Shown here piece after piece: positions 47,301 to 58,228 of a stretch of DNA of 64,000 bases; position 1 is the stretch's first letter, and each line of letters opens with the position of its first letter. The stretch is from Galaxea fascicularis (Eukaryota; Cnidaria; Anthozoa; Scleractinia; Euphylliidae), in the NCBI GenBank assembly GCA_948470475.1, contig OX419339.1, positions 7,571,685 through 7,635,684 on the forward strand, given 5' to 3'. The position numbers and the translations under genes are program-made. The notes beneath the pieces are model-generated. The model searched no databases, was not told the DNA's origin, and was given only the letters and a program-made list of their open reading frames with translations.

Positions 47301-50300
47301 AGTAACTGAAATGTCAATAACGGCGAAACGTTTTTTTGTCTAAGTATGCATAGTTCCCCTCTCGCTAAAAAGTAGAATCACCGCAGGTAGCCCAAGCTAC
47401 TTTGGGAACCGTCAACATGACATTGCGTTACAGCATTATTACAAGAATTTGTTTGGGAATGTAATGATCGTACAAAATAGTTCAAAATAAGGAAAACGAA
47501 ATAAGAAAATAGACTTCCCTGTCCTGTTGTGTGTATAACTTGCGTTTTTATGACGTTTGGAGGGGTTTCAGAGCGATTTCAGTGGGTGTTAGCTTCTCTG
47601 TATTCTTCTCCATATGAAGAGAGCCTTGTACGCCCTTTGAGCGCTAGCCTGCAGAACAGGCGTATTTTTTGCGTATTCAGGCGGACAGAGGATAAAGCGA
47701 GGCGAGCGCAAAGGAAAGAGCGCAAAATAAATAACGCCTTTACGTATACCATTGTTCAAGCTGTTCCGCCCCTAGACACACCCTACAACACCAGTTAGCA
47801 GCTGTTCTTTATGTTTTTGTAGTAGATATGGGTTGCTAACCAGTCTATAGACTGTCGATTACAGTTAAATACCTGGAAATAAAACTCAATAGGAATTGTA
47901 CTCCATATGGGATATTACGATCGACTACTTCGTCGTCAGTGTAACTCCTGCACTGACTGCGAGATACTCCCTCTATTCTACTAATGTTATCGGCTACCTC
48001 GTCGTTAAATGAAATTTCATTAACTGCAAATATATTCCCCGACTCTTTTTTATTGTTATGATTGCAATTGGTTGGCTACTTCGCCGTTAATGAAATTTCA
48101 ACAACTGTAAAATATTCCCTCTGTTCTATTATTCTCACTGGCTAATTCGGCGTTAACGACATTTCATTAACTGTGGATCACTTTATTCTATTGTTATGAT
48201 TGGCTACTTAGCCGTTAATGAAATTTCAATAACTACGAAATATTCTCTCCATATAATGTATAGGGTGTTTACTTCGCCGTTAATGAAATTTCAGTAACTG
48301 CGAAATATTCTCTCCATAAAATGCAATGAGTGTTTATTTCGCTGTTAATGAAATTTCAATAACTGCGCAATATTTTCTCCACATAATATGTTGGGTGATT
48401 ACTTCGCGGTTAATGAAATTTCAATAACTGCGAAATATTTTCTCCATACAATATGTAAGGTTATTATTTCGCAGTTAATGAAATTTCAATAACTGCGAAA
48501 TATTCTCTCCATAACATGTAATGAGTGTTTATTTCGCAGTTAATGAAATTTCAATAACTGCGAAATATTTTCTCCACATAATATGTTGGGTGATTACTTC
48601 GCCGTTAATGAAATTTCAATAACTGCGAAATATTTTCTCCACATAATATGTTGGGTGATTACTTCGCAGTTAATGAAATTTCAATAACTGCGAAATATTT
48701 TCTCCATAAAATGTAATGAGTGTTTACTTCGCCGTTAATGAAATTTCAATAACTGCGAAATATTTTCTCCACATAATATGTTGGGTGATTACTTCGCAGT
48801 TAATGAAATTTCAATAACTGCGAAATATTTTCTCCATATAATTCATAAGGTTATTATTTCGCAGTTAATGGAATTTCAATAACTGCGAAATATTCTATCC
48901 ATATAATATATTGAGTGGCTTTGTTGCGAAATTTAATTTCTATCTATAGAGTAGAATAAATCCAAATTTTGCATTTGTCAAAGTACCATTTCTATCTTGG
49001 TGAATATCAAACTATTAGTAAAAGCTGGGGATCCCCAATTTTTTTAACACAGCTGCATTATTGCAGATAGTTTTAGCCTCCAAGTACACTGTAACAATTC
49101 CAGGTGACTCCACAATGTTTTGGCTTGCTTGAAATTTTAGGTTTTAGTCTTTTGCTGGTGTAGAGTGGACGCAAAGGGAATTTGCTCAAAAAGCACTCAC
49201 CACCCCCCGAGAGAGTAAGCAATTGTCGCGCTAAACTCTCCAACTCGACGAGAAACAAAATGTCCGTTTAACTGCATGTTCAGCGGGTCATCGAGCTTAC
49301 CTTTCACCATCCTGCGTGAGATGGAAACAAACCGTCCAAGGACAAAACATGGAAGGAAAAGAAGCCGAAAGTTAACACACATGCTAGATTCGTTAACACG
49401 AAACAAATGAAAACCACTTTACGCAGTACAAAGATCGAACAGCTTCGGTGAGTGAAATTATTAAAAGATGCACACTTACATGCGATGCAAGCTTGATCTT
49501 TTTCTTGTCGGGCCCTACAGAATGGGTTGAGGAGAAGATATACAGTAATCTTGTTTTTTCTAGTTAAGATAGCTGACGTACTTCAGAAAACAAACTAATT
49601 CACGTTTGCTTTTTCGATTAGTGAAGTCCAAAGACGAAAGCGTGGTTTCCGTGGTTCATAAAGTAGTAAGCTTATACTTCGTCTCGAGAAGAACAAAAAG
49701 ATACCAGGGAATGCTTTAGGTATTTATTTTCATGAGGTAAATTCTACAGATTGAAATGTCTGGAAGTTAAACAGTGCTCAGGCGCTCAACAACAACAATG
49801 CGGCGGAAATAGTAAGGATCGATAGGCAAAATGGACACGAAATCGACATGAAAACTTTCACTTCCCGGCTTCGCCCAAGTTCTTTGTCGGCAGACGAAGC
49901 CGATTTATTCCACTGTCGACTTCTTGGTCAAAGTAATGAATCCTAAATAAAATTTGATCGCTTGCTTGATTTGTAAAAGAAGAAGATTAACGACTTAGCG
50001 ATATGGGCAGGGGCAGATAGCTGGCATGCCAAGCAATGGGGGCCGAATAAAAGCTGGCATGTGCTTTGGTGTAAAGAAAAATTCAACTTGACTCCTCAAA
50101 CAATATAGAAAACAATAAATTCTCTATATTGGTTTTGATGACGATAACATGAATGCAAAAAAAAGTCCTCTAAGGGGAAGGAGAAGGCTCAATAAATCAC
50201 TGTAATAAATGCGGGTTCGGACTGGTAAGTATTGGTTCAAAGAATTGAATGAGCGGCCGACGGCTTACCTTCATTCAAGTCAGCCGGCTTTTGTTTCCTC

Positions 50301-50638
50301 TGCCCCTGAGACGAAATAAAAGCACGATTCCATTTCAACTTACGAACAACTACTTCACAAATCTAAGCTGGCATTTCTGAAAGAGGTCAGATTTTCCGGT
50401 CCCAAAATATTTTTGACAGAAAAGCGAATCTGTACTCACCACCGGAACGTCATCATCGTCGAGTTCAGTCGCCAACTGCAAGAAATATTGCTCTTTAGGC
50501 AAAGAACCCCAAACGAAGCAAGGGAAAAAACGATAGAGAACAGGGTAGGATCTGTCAGATTAATCTACATTAAAATATTTCTATAACGATTCTTACCTGT
50601 TTCACTTGGAGGAGATATTGGGCAGTTTCTCCGTTCAT
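26393..50638 (-). CDS. TOP1: DNA topoisomerase I (type IB)
   Basis: Nuclear enzyme that nicks one strand, forms a 3'-phosphotyrosyl link and relaxes supercoils during transcription and replication. Minus-strand exons: 50638-50597, 50475-50440, 50305-50269, 49514-49480, (possible 49311-49301), 45880-45712, 43890-43819, 42285-42020, 40553-40469, 39633-39571, 39325-39215, 38972-38926, 38359-38305, 38075-38015, 37727-37693, 37484-37317, 36740-36511, 36167-36104, 35130-35050, 34137-34093, 33135-33065, 32332-32305, 31684-31603, 30969-30869, 29935-29867, 29155-28964, 28481-28431, 27817-27723, 27524-27375, 26495-26393. From 40553 to the stop, 22 exons join in phase and encode 661 residues. Two N-terminal junctions (43819 to 42285 and 42020 to 40553) do not match in phase, so at least one small exon per gap is missing from this model. 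Identity of the core is unmistakable. Confidence 0.95.
27120..27300 (-). repeat. Second arm of the long-range inverted repeat
   Basis: Reverse-complement counterpart of 23425-23600, lying in the last part of a TOP1 intron next to the exon that carries the catalytic tyrosine. Confidence 0.7.
29451..29479 (+). repeat. Poly(A) run of 29 bases
   Basis: An uninterrupted run of A in a TOP1 intron, after a stretch with CACACAAGGCGACCAGGC and GTGTGCACTGGCAGGCGAC. It may be the tail of a retroposed element or a simple repeat. Confidence 0.8.
30237..30297. mobile_element. One-sided remnant of a GGCCC(A)GTTGTTCAAA element
   Basis: GGCCCCGTTGCTCAAAGAGC followed by GGATAACTTTATTCAGCAG and CACTACTCAGTGGATT resembles the left half of the element at 60793-60939. 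Confidence 0.5.
31254..31495. mobile_element. Palindromic MITE (about 95-bp arms)
   Basis: GCTACGATTATCAG, GTTTGGACC, AAGTTTGGCGCCCAAGTTTTG and CCGTTGAAACCACGTTGTT on the left all recur in reverse complement on the right. A spacer of about 40 bp separates the arms. Confidence 0.8.
32412..32640. repeat. Repeat fragment with GGGTTTTCAATTTAAG start
   Basis: Starts GCAGGGTTTTCAATTTAAGC and is rich in CCGGCTACTT-like words, like the MITE family at 5835-6014. No matching right end was found. Confidence 0.45.
33520..33795 (+). mobile_element. Probable 3' remnant of a LINE retrotransposon
   Basis: An open stretch reads [20 protein letters not shown], like the worn C-terminal end of a LINE reverse-transcriptase ORF (R..LK..LF..AF pattern). 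It is followed by an AT-rich 3' UTR, GCGCATTTGGGCGTTAGG and a terminal AATAAATTAAATTAAA tail. Only the 3' end is present. Family not assigned. Confidence 0.5.
34691..34869. mobile_element. Short MITE with CAGGGTTCTCAATGGA ends
   Basis: CAGGGTTCTCAATGGA at the left is mirrored by TCTATTGAGAACCCTG at the right. The inside repeats AAGTAGGAGG and AAAGTAAGC words. Relative of 5835-6014 and 57514-57700. Confidence 0.7.
34932..35036 (+). repeat. Tandem duplication, ~52-bp unit
   Basis: AGGTCCGTTCTT(A/G)TTGAAGTGGG with TTTGCCTATAGATCATTCAT occurs twice in a row in a TOP1 intron. Confidence 0.85.
35547..35640 (+). repeat. Tandem duplication, ~46-bp unit
   Basis: GTACCATATACTGTTATGG with GATTTGTAGACAGTTTAGCC and CTTATCAGTG is repeated once with few changes. 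Confidence 0.85.
38926..50638 (-). CDS. TOP1: TOP1 N-terminal charged region exons
   Basis: Small exons rich in Lys, Ser, Asp and Glu precede the core, as expected for the disordered nuclear-localisation and interaction domain. The first exon (50638-50597) starts [14 protein letters not shown] and the second gives [12 protein letters not shown]. Several exons end in an acidic run followed by a hydrophobic-Pro-Leu/Val stop at the donor: DDDDVPV, DDDIPL (43890-43819), DDDDDAPL (42285-42020) and SDDEDSKPL (39633-39571), which suggests old exon duplication. The 42285-42020 exon carries [13 protein letters not shown] and a lysine-rich stretch; 45880-45712 carries [20 protein letters not shown]. 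KxEP motifs look like SUMO sites (inference). The start codon rests on the in-frame splice to exon 2, not on homology, because this region is poorly conserved. Confidence 0.75.
40022..40262. mobile_element. Head-to-head pair of tRNA-derived SINEs
   Basis: The right copy (about 40128-40262, plus) has TGCACCGGCATTGCAAGG, AAGTTCAAACCCTG and TTTTTTTCAGGCTTCA. The left copy (about 40140-40022, minus) has the same parts in reverse: GACGGGTTCAAACAGTG, CTTTCAGGCTTTG and ACTGCGAGGATC. Both resemble the SINE at 5265-5402. Confidence 0.65.
41620..41753. mobile_element. Palindromic MITE, second member of the 21627-21785 family
   Basis: TTTTTTTAACCTAGGTTGAAAA is mirrored by TTTTCAAATCCC-type and CAACCTAGGTTAAAATTTTTT sequence. 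Shares TTCCTTTG(T)CTCCTAA with the first copy. Confidence 0.65.
44193..45216. mobile_element. ~1-kb non-autonomous DNA transposon with CCCATTGACTACCA ends
   Basis: CCCATTGACTACCA at 44193-44206 is matched by TGGTAGTCAATGGG at 45203-45216. Inside is a 124-codon minus frame (44894-44520) starting [18 protein letters not shown] and containing [19 protein letters not shown]. It has no transposase features that I know and could be captured host sequence. Lies in a TOP1 intron. Confidence 0.55.
46545..48955. mobile_element. Foldback-type element with arrays of ~66-bp palindromes
   Basis: The left array (about 46618-47330) repeats TTTCGCAGTTATTGAAAT, GTCATTAACTGCGAAAT every ~67 bp. The right array (about 47990-48895) repeats TTTCGCAGTTAATGAAAT, TTCAATAACTGCGAAAT every ~65 bp, which is the same unit in reverse complement. 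Each unit is itself a hairpin. About 650 bp of unique sequence lies between, with a frame at 47529-47798 that resembles nothing known. Both flanks carry CTATAGATAG/CTATCTATAG, possible outer ends. It lies in the TOP1 intron between exons at 49301/49480 and 45880. Confidence 0.7.
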
Positions 50639-51311
50639 TCTGGCAAGAAATTGGGCGAAATTTTTCTAAGTGTCGTTTCCCAAGGAAAAGCGAGGAACAA
50701 AGAAAACGCTAAGTCCCCACTCTCGTCTAGTACGCCGGCGCAAAAAGCACGTGATCAATTAATCTGCCACAGTAGCGCCCCATCGGGGATCCCACAGGAA
50801 ATCGGTTCGTCTGGTTCAATCGTGCTCCGATTGGGTAACTAGAAATAGACAAGAGTATAAAATCACGTGCGAGTAACGAAATCTACTTCTGACAAATGTG
50901 GAGTGGAAGTCTGAAAGTGAAATTATGTGAGACATGGAGGTATATTCGATCATTTGATGAATTTATAATGACATTTACTTATTGTGATGAATGAGCGTTC
51001 TATGGGCTTCTACCCGAAGTAAAAGCCCGTGACGCTGGCCACCGAAATATATGCCAACAAACGATGTGTAAACATCTCTGCAGGGTCAAAGGACAGACGC
51101 AGCCGGTCAAGTTCAAAAATAGCACCTTGTCGCAGGCCTGAACTAGTTAGGCCCATCCTGGAACCTTCTGAAGAGGAGCTTGTTAAGAACACGGAGGAGT
51201 GAAGAGGGAGTGTCGAATAACCGCGGACCAGATGTGCAACCGATTCACAAAAGGACAAAGGGACCAAAAAGGGCAAGTGAGCGACGTTGTAGGCTGTTTC
51301 AAAACACAGCG
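50639..51311. promoter_or_regulatory. Probable bidirectional promoter of TOP1 and PLA2G15 with two E-boxes
   Basis: Only 673 bp separate the divergent start codons. The interval holds two CACGTG E-boxes (50748-50753 and 50864-50869). Written outward from each, both read ATCACGTGC, in opposite orientation. An inverted CCAAT box (ATTGG) lies near 50830, and a TATAAA at 50857-50862 faces PLA2G15. TCACGTG is the core of the CLEAR element bound by TFEB/MITF factors, which control lysosomal genes in vertebrates, and PLA2G15 is a lysosomal enzyme. The motifs are visible; the regulatory link is inference. Confidence 0.5.
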
Positions 51312-54300
51312 ATGCTGTGGCTGAAAACCTTTCTTTTTCTTGTCAGTAACTTTGCTGTTTTGAAGGCAAGGACGCCGCTCATCATTGGTAAGTTTCGTAG
51401 TGATCACAGTTAATTGCAAGTATAATGTTCTGTTCTGAAGCCGATCGATCTCGATACTCGGCCGGCAAGTCCGGCAATTGAATAATTGTCGCACTTGCCG
51501 AGTTTGTATTCTATACCCAACGTGGAAATTTCCTTTGAAAGATCTTCATGTATTTCCATGAACTCGTGAATAGTATCTTATGCTTTGTCGAGATATCTTT
51601 TATTTTGCAACTTGTAACTTAGTTTAGGGACCCGCAATTTTGGAAATGAGCATGAGCATCGATCCGTTCGATAAAATAAATGAGAAACGGTAGAACGTGC
51701 ATGTGAAAATTCCGTTCAAAAAAAGCGTATTAAAATTAGTTTTAACTCTCGTGATAAGTAAGAAAGACAATAAGTGGAAAAGTAAACTTTATTTTAAGTT
51801 TCTAAAGGCTTGATAGCAGATAGCAGAAACTGACGTGCAGGCTATACAGCAGTAGTAAACCATTAACCTCTAATTGAAATGTAAGTTAAATCATTTTGAC
51901 TCCTTATGATCAACTCGTGAATTGTATTAGCTGGGGTGGTTCTGTGGGGTTCGGGGGTCTTTTCGAACCCTTACTACTCTTGCAAACGCCTCAAAACTTT
52001 CAGTTACCACAAAACCAAGTAAAATTTATGAAATTGTAATTGAAGGCGAAATGCTATAAATTTAAACTATAAGCTAACGACGATTTTCAAATTACGTGTA
52101 TTCCTGGACTCCTATTCATTAAATTGAATGCCATATACTGTATCTCTTGGGGGACTGTATATCTCTAAACCCTTAACAAAGAGACCAACATAAGTTTACA
52201 GTAATAATAATTATTATTATTGAAGACAGGTGTTATTTATTCTCATTGCTTAGTTCCTGGAGATGGAGGCAGTCAACTTCAGGCACGCATTAACAAAACA
52301 TCTGTGCCCCACTTTTGGTGTGAAAAGACATCAAGCTCATGGTTTGACTTGTGGCTCAGTGTGGAGTCTTTGTTACCAGAGGCTATTGATTGTTGGGCTG
52401 ATAATATAAAGTAAGCTTTTAAATTTCTTGTTTTTTTTTTTGACTCTACCACATCAAACTGACTTTTTATTCAAGTTTCAAGTTTATTATTGGCAGTTAA
52501 ATACATCTTATAAATAGGGAGGTCACACTGTCCCGCAAATAGCAAATGTGGCAAGATTTCCACACAGCCCCATACATTATTATTATTATTATTATTACAT
52601 GCATTTTGTGACTCAAACTCTATTCATTTTTGGAACAGGGTTAGTATGACAGTAATGCGTGCATAATTAATGTATGGGGCTGTGTGGAAATCTTTTCACA
52701 AAATATGGTAATCTAAGCAGGTAGTGTTTAAATCATTACTTTATTAACAACAGCATGACTTTGCGGAACATTATTCAGGAATTGTCCAGGGGTTTCCACT
52801 TTTGGCAGCTTGTCCTGAGATTGATTAATGCCCCTGTTGGTGGCACAGCCTTGCAACTCAGCCGTGAACCCCCACACAAAGGAACAGGGACCCATCACTC
52901 CGACTGGTCAGTGAAAAAAATTCAAAAGAGAGAGGGGAAGGGAAAACAACTACAGTCTGAAAATCCTGGTGCTAAATGCAGGGTTTTCCTTTTTGGCCAG
53001 TGACCAGCAATTTTTGCCGCCTGTGAATGGCACCGAGTGCCAAAGAATTAGCCTGCATTGCAGACACTGAACATACCATCAGTATACACACAGTCTGTGC
53101 AACAGCTCCAAAAAGCTTGTTCTGATAGGCTTGTAGGAATTTCTGTATCCATTTCTGATTGGCTAGATTTGTTATGCCCTTCATAAACTGCATAAGAAAT
53201 CTAGCCAATCAGAAATGGATACAGAAATCCATGCAAACCTGCAGGATATCGGAACAAGCTTTTGGGAGTCTTTGTGCAGATGGACTATTATCTTGGTTTT
53301 CACCAAGGTCTCAAGTGACAAGTCCAGCTGCAGGCTACAAAGAATCACTGTTGCTAAATTAAATACATCTCCACCTGTTTTGCTCAAGTCAACTGCAACT
53401 TCATTTGAAAAGGAGAACCCTGCAAATGCTGGCAGAGAATCCCCACACTGCCCCAAGCAAATGCCATATAATTATGTGTACATTAAGTTAAGAACTACTG
53501 TGCACACAGGTACGTGCAGTAATGGCTGTCGCTGATTGCAGGATGGTATAACTGGCATTCTTTGTTTTTAACTAACTCCTTTAAATCATGTTTAAAGGAT
53601 TTATTACTGGGAAGTTATAGGCCTGATGTCTTGGGCCTAAAATTTGCTGAGTACTATTCAGATATTTGTCTACTTTTTGAAGCTCAGTAAAAGCATAATA
53701 TGTCATTGGTTTATAATATATAATTATCTCTCTAGAGTTCTGGAACTGCCAAATTTTATAATACAAAATTCCAAAATAATATTGAAGGTCTGAACAAATT
53801 AATTAATTTTGTTTGATGGGCGTATTATTTTTGGAGGATATCTCATCACTGAAGGTTGTTTTGCCTCTTAAATGTGGTAGATTAATTTAAAAGTGATTTT
53901 CCATGTATTTATAGTACTTTATGATTCAAATGCCAACTGAAGATACATATGCTGAGCTAACTGCTCTGTTCAATATCAGTGACAAAGCATTTGATGTACC
54001 ATGCATAGCATGTGTTCTAAAATGAAAAGTGAAGATATACAATGTACTTGAACCTTATGGAAGACTCTAGATTTACATTGAAGAGGATAAGAATTTTAAT
54101 TACTGGTCGACTCATACCTTTAAAGTACATGTACATTGCCTGTTTTTCTTTTGCCAAACAGACTTGCTTATAACAATTCTTCAAACAAGATGGGTAATTC
54201 TCCAGGTGTAGAGGTGGATGTTCCTCATTTTGGATCAACTGCTGGAGTATCCTACTTAGACCCATCTTTGTACCATCCCGGGGAGTATTTTGCTGCCATG

Positions 54301-57300
54301 GTGGATGCCCTGGTAAAGATTGGACTTAAAGACAATGTTTCAATACGAGCTGCACCATTTGACTTCAGATATGCACCAAGTAAGGTTTAACTTTCTTTGG
54401 TTGACCTTTTAGTTACACAAACAAGGTAGCCACAGTCATTGAAGAAAATATACTAGACTTTTTTTTTTAAGTCATTAAATTTTTGTATATATGTATATCC
54501 GTCGGTAATCTCAAGTCCCCATTGCAAGAAACTTGCAACTCAAGATTCACTTGAAAGTGAGACTGTGAGTAAAGAATCAAGTAATTTTACTTTTTACTTC
54601 CAGTTACGTTTTTGCAGGAGTTTCTTTGTTAGTGTTGTATTGAAAGTCATTTTCTAAACAGGAAGGAATTCAGATCATGGTACAGGGTGTTTTGTTGGTT
54701 TTATATATGTGATGTCATCAAAATGAATTTAACTAAAAACAAAGGAAACCACAAAGTACCTTTTGTGATTAATTCTTATCATCAAACAAACAAATTTTCA
54801 AGGAATCTTTCATGCAGATACCTAGGCTGCTTTGTTTTGCACGGAAAACACTTAGAAGTTTGGTCAAATTCTTGGTGTCTTATAGTGGAAGGAGTGGAGG
54901 GGGATAGTGGACTTCAATCAATCTTGTAGGAAGTCTTTTAGGGAATCATTTTCTTTGCAAGATTGTTCTAATGAACAAGCCAAGTCCTCACTAACAACAC
55001 AAGCATAAGCAAGGCTGTGTTCTAACAGCGCCCGGTTGCCTGAGGTAACTAACACTTGGCCTCAGGCGCCTAAAAATATTTCCCAGGTCGCCTGGGTGGG
55101 TGACATGCTGGTGTTTTTTTCCTGCTTTACAGTAAAAAAGCTAGACTTTCAAAACAGCCCTTCGTCCGTCTGTGAAGAGCTAGCTGGCGACTGAATCCAT
55201 GTGAACCTTTTTCGTGAAAATAAAACGCTAATTAAAACAATTAATTAATTCACAAAGTTCTACTTGACTTGATTACCTTTGTTGCCCAACTTGGAGGCCC
55301 GGGCACCCCAGCTAAAGTGATTGGGAGCCCTAGGGGCTCCCCAAAAATTTCATTTGGGCAACCATCTTTTAGGCCTGGGCACCGCAGCCGCAGGTAATGC
55401 TTGAGAGCGCAAAGGGCTCCCTGAAATTTTCCTTAGAACACAGCCTTGATAAGTGCAAGTACAAGGCAGGTAGGCACCTGTATGCACCTGCACAGATATG
55501 ATTTTCATCTCGCATTTCCTCACATCAAAACTTCTGCTTGTGCTTCTACTTGCATTGTGTGTGTCCTCACTGCAGCACAAGCACAAATGCAAACACAAGA
55601 AGAATGCGGGTTTTGTTCTCTTTGCAGTGGCCTTTATACCCTTGTGCTTATGCTTGTACCACAAAAGATGACCCGGCTTATTTGAATAGGAAGGATATAG
55701 CATCTCTTGGTCTTAATCCTTATCTTGATTGAATTAGCCTTTGCAAGGGTTTTGTGTTGTTCAGGAAATAGTCACAGATTTTCAGTTCTATATCGTGAAT
55801 TCTTTAGCACTCCTTTTATGTAAAAGTTGGATGGAGGAAAGTATACAGCCTGTTGTCTGGAGCATTTTCTCGTGTGTCACTACAGTGTATTTAGGATCTC
55901 ATCCACAGATTCAAAGTTTAAATCAAGTGCCCGCCATGTACAGACCAAAGTTTGGCCTTCCGTTGGGAATGTTATACAGTTGACCGTGTGCATGTTTGCA
56001 ATCTTGCAGATTCTGCCCAAGAATACTTTGACGACTTAAAGGCTCTGATTGAAGACACCTACATCAAAAACAACAAAACAAGTGTTGTGCTACTCTCTCA
56101 CAGCCTTGGTTGTCCATACACCCATCACTTTTTGAGCAATATGACTCAAGACTGGAAAGACACGCACATTAGAGTCTGGGTAACCATTGCTGGTGCCTGG
56201 GCAGGCTCAGCTAAGCTCATGCGCATATATGCATCAGGGTCAAGCTTAGGCTTGCCAGATGTAGTTGTAGAGCCACTTAATCTTAGGCCAGTTCTCAGGA
56301 CTTATGAAAGCTCTGCTTTTCTGCTGCCAAGCAAAGATTTCTGGGCTACTGAAGAGGTAGGTTGGTGACTTTGTGTTCTTAAAAGGAAGCTTCAGCAATG
56401 ACAATGGCAACAGCATCGAAAACGTCTTTCAAAATGTTATTTCTCATTTTACTACTCTTTCACGATTATTCCAATTTGTTTAACATGAAAAAGGGTGGCA
56501 AGCTGTCCTGGGTCTAAATTACTGTGAATGGTGTTACTGTGAAAATCCAAAAAACCTTGAACACTAGAAAAAGTTATGGAATGTTATTGTGTTTCAAGTA
56601 AAAAGCCAATTATGTATGAGAAAACTGAATCACAAACTGTGATGGTAATTTAAGTTTGTGGTTTAATGTCACCTCTGATTGGTTGCTGCACAGTTGAAAA
56701 TGTCAAAATCAAATCAAAGTGTTCACAGTTTTTGGATTCACACAGTAAAGCAACGAAAAAGAAAGAAAAGGGATGGCAAATGGTACTGGTACTGGTTCCA
56801 ATCTCGACAGCCTTTGTGAAGAGTCTCGCAGTCTCAGTTGTTTATAGTGCATTTATTTCAGTCTTAAAGTCTCAAATGTTTGCTCTCGGTCTTGGATTTT
56901 CAAACAAGGGTCTCAGTGTCTTGGCGAGTCTCAGATTTTACCGTTTGTCACCCCTAGAAAAGTTTGCTGTCACCTACTGACGTTCTCAAGAAAACCTAAA
57001 AATTGGTCTTTGAACATTACCAACATGTAAAATGTATGTGCAGGGCAATTGTTTTTGCTCATTCAACCTATTGTTTTGTGGTATTCTTGTTGCTGTTTCC
57101 CTCCTCGTTACTTAACTGACTTTCTATCTCTAAAGTAAAGAGAACAAGTAAGTGTCAAAGGTTCAGCTTCCTTTGGCCAGGTACATGTATGTTTTCTCCT
57201 GCTATATAATATACTTTAAAGTTCTGCATCATTATTTAACAAATAGATTCCATTTGGCAGTGCATACATGTGTATTATTATGATAACACACTGATGGTGG

Positions 57301-58228
57301 CAAATTGTGGTAAGAACAAAGAAGTACCTGATGTACCAGAATGCTTTGAGCTGCACACGGGTAGTGTGCTTGATGACCTCCATGTGTTAAATCAGAGTAC
57401 ACACACACTGACAAATAAAACAAATATGTTTGTTTTATACATTGACAAGTTCTGCTTTCATTTTAAAACTTATGATGTCATTTACAAGTGTAATATACTT
57501 TAATAGACCAATCCAGGGGTTTCAATTATTTTTGAAATAGCTGTCTGAGCTAGCTAAAGTAAATGGCAACCTAATTAATTTTTTAAAGTCATTTTTAATT
57601 AGTGAAATTTAGACAAAGTAGGCGGCGGTGAGAGGTAAATTCTGAGACTGACAAAGTAGGGGGCGGTTTTCACTGGTTGCTGGCTTCTAATGAAACCCGT
57701 GCCAATCAAAATGCAAGGTCTTCATCACCTTCTTAGATTTGAAAGGTGCTGTCAGTTTTCAATAAGTTTTTATTTTAATTTAACCTAGAATTTAAATATC
57801 ATTGCCTTCGTTTTTTCTCACAGGTCATCATCCAAACAACCAAACAGAACTACTCAGTGGGGAACTTAAAAGAGTTTTTCCTTGATATTGGTTATCCTGA
57901 TGCTATTAACATCACCTTGCAAGTGCCACCAGTATGGATTGACAACCCACCCAATGTACCTCTATACTGCCTCTATGGTACTGGTGTGGACACTCCGGAA
58001 AAGTTTTTTTATGGGACAGATGAGTTTCCTGATACATTCCCAAAGACCTTGTTTGGGGATGGTGATGGTACAGTCAACATTCGTAGCTTACAGGCTTGTC
58101 AAAAGTTTATAGGTAAACAGCAGCAGCAGGTAGTGATTAAGTCATTTTCCAAGGCGGAGCATTTGGGCATTATTGGTGATCCTAGAGTGATTGAGTATAT
58201 TAAGAATCTAGTCCTTTCATTTAGTTGA
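51312..58228 (+). CDS. PLA2G15: Lysosomal phospholipase A2 group XV (LCAT-like)
   Basis: Lipase that deacylates phospholipids and transfers acyl groups to ceramide in lysosomes. Exons: 51312-51387, 52254-52410, 54162-54379, 56010-56356, 57824-58228. All phases match and the product is 400 aa, close to the human 412. The start at 51312 gives a signal peptide (MLWLKTFLFLVSNFAVLKA); an in-frame ATG at 51180 would put a long charged extension before it. Motifs in order: VPGDGGSQLQ with NKT glycosylation site, HFWCEKTSSSWFDLWL, IDCWADNI, APFDFRYAPS, nucleophile elbow SHSLG (Ser codon 56102-56104), WVTIAGAWAGSAK, YCLYGTG, FGDGDGTVN (catalytic Asp) and AEHLG (catalytic His, 58160-58162). NMT, NIT and NYS add glycosylation sites. 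SHSLG replaces the vertebrate AHSMG. No break is seen. Confidence 0.95.
52553..52694. mobile_element. Hairpin element with ATT microsatellite core
   Basis: AAGATTTCCACACAGCCCCA with TACATTA is mirrored by TAATGTATGGGGCTGTGTGG, AAATCTT. A (TTA)n run lies inside. PLA2G15 intron. Confidence 0.8.
53109..53265. mobile_element. Palindromic MITE
   Basis: AAAAGCTTGTTC, TTTCTGTATCCATTTCTGA and TTGGCTAGATTT on the left recur in reverse complement on the right (53190-53265). The arms are about 65-70 bp. PLA2G15 intron. Confidence 0.8.
57514..57700. mobile_element. Short MITE with CAGGGGTTTCAATTA ends
   Basis: CAGGGGTTTCAATTA at the left and TAATGAAACCCGTG at the right are inverted. AAAGTAGG(C/G)GGCGGT is repeated inside. 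Same family as 5835-6014 and 34691-34869. PLA2G15 last intron. Confidence 0.6.

Noticed and set aside
46618..48895. CRISPR-like array because of regular spacing
   Set aside because: Repeats are hairpins with near-identical spacers in a eukaryotic intron, arranged in two opposed arrays; this is a foldback/tandem repeat.
51180..51311. Upstream in-frame ATG for PLA2G15
   Set aside because: It would add 44 charged residues before a clear signal peptide; the ATG at 51312 is the better start.
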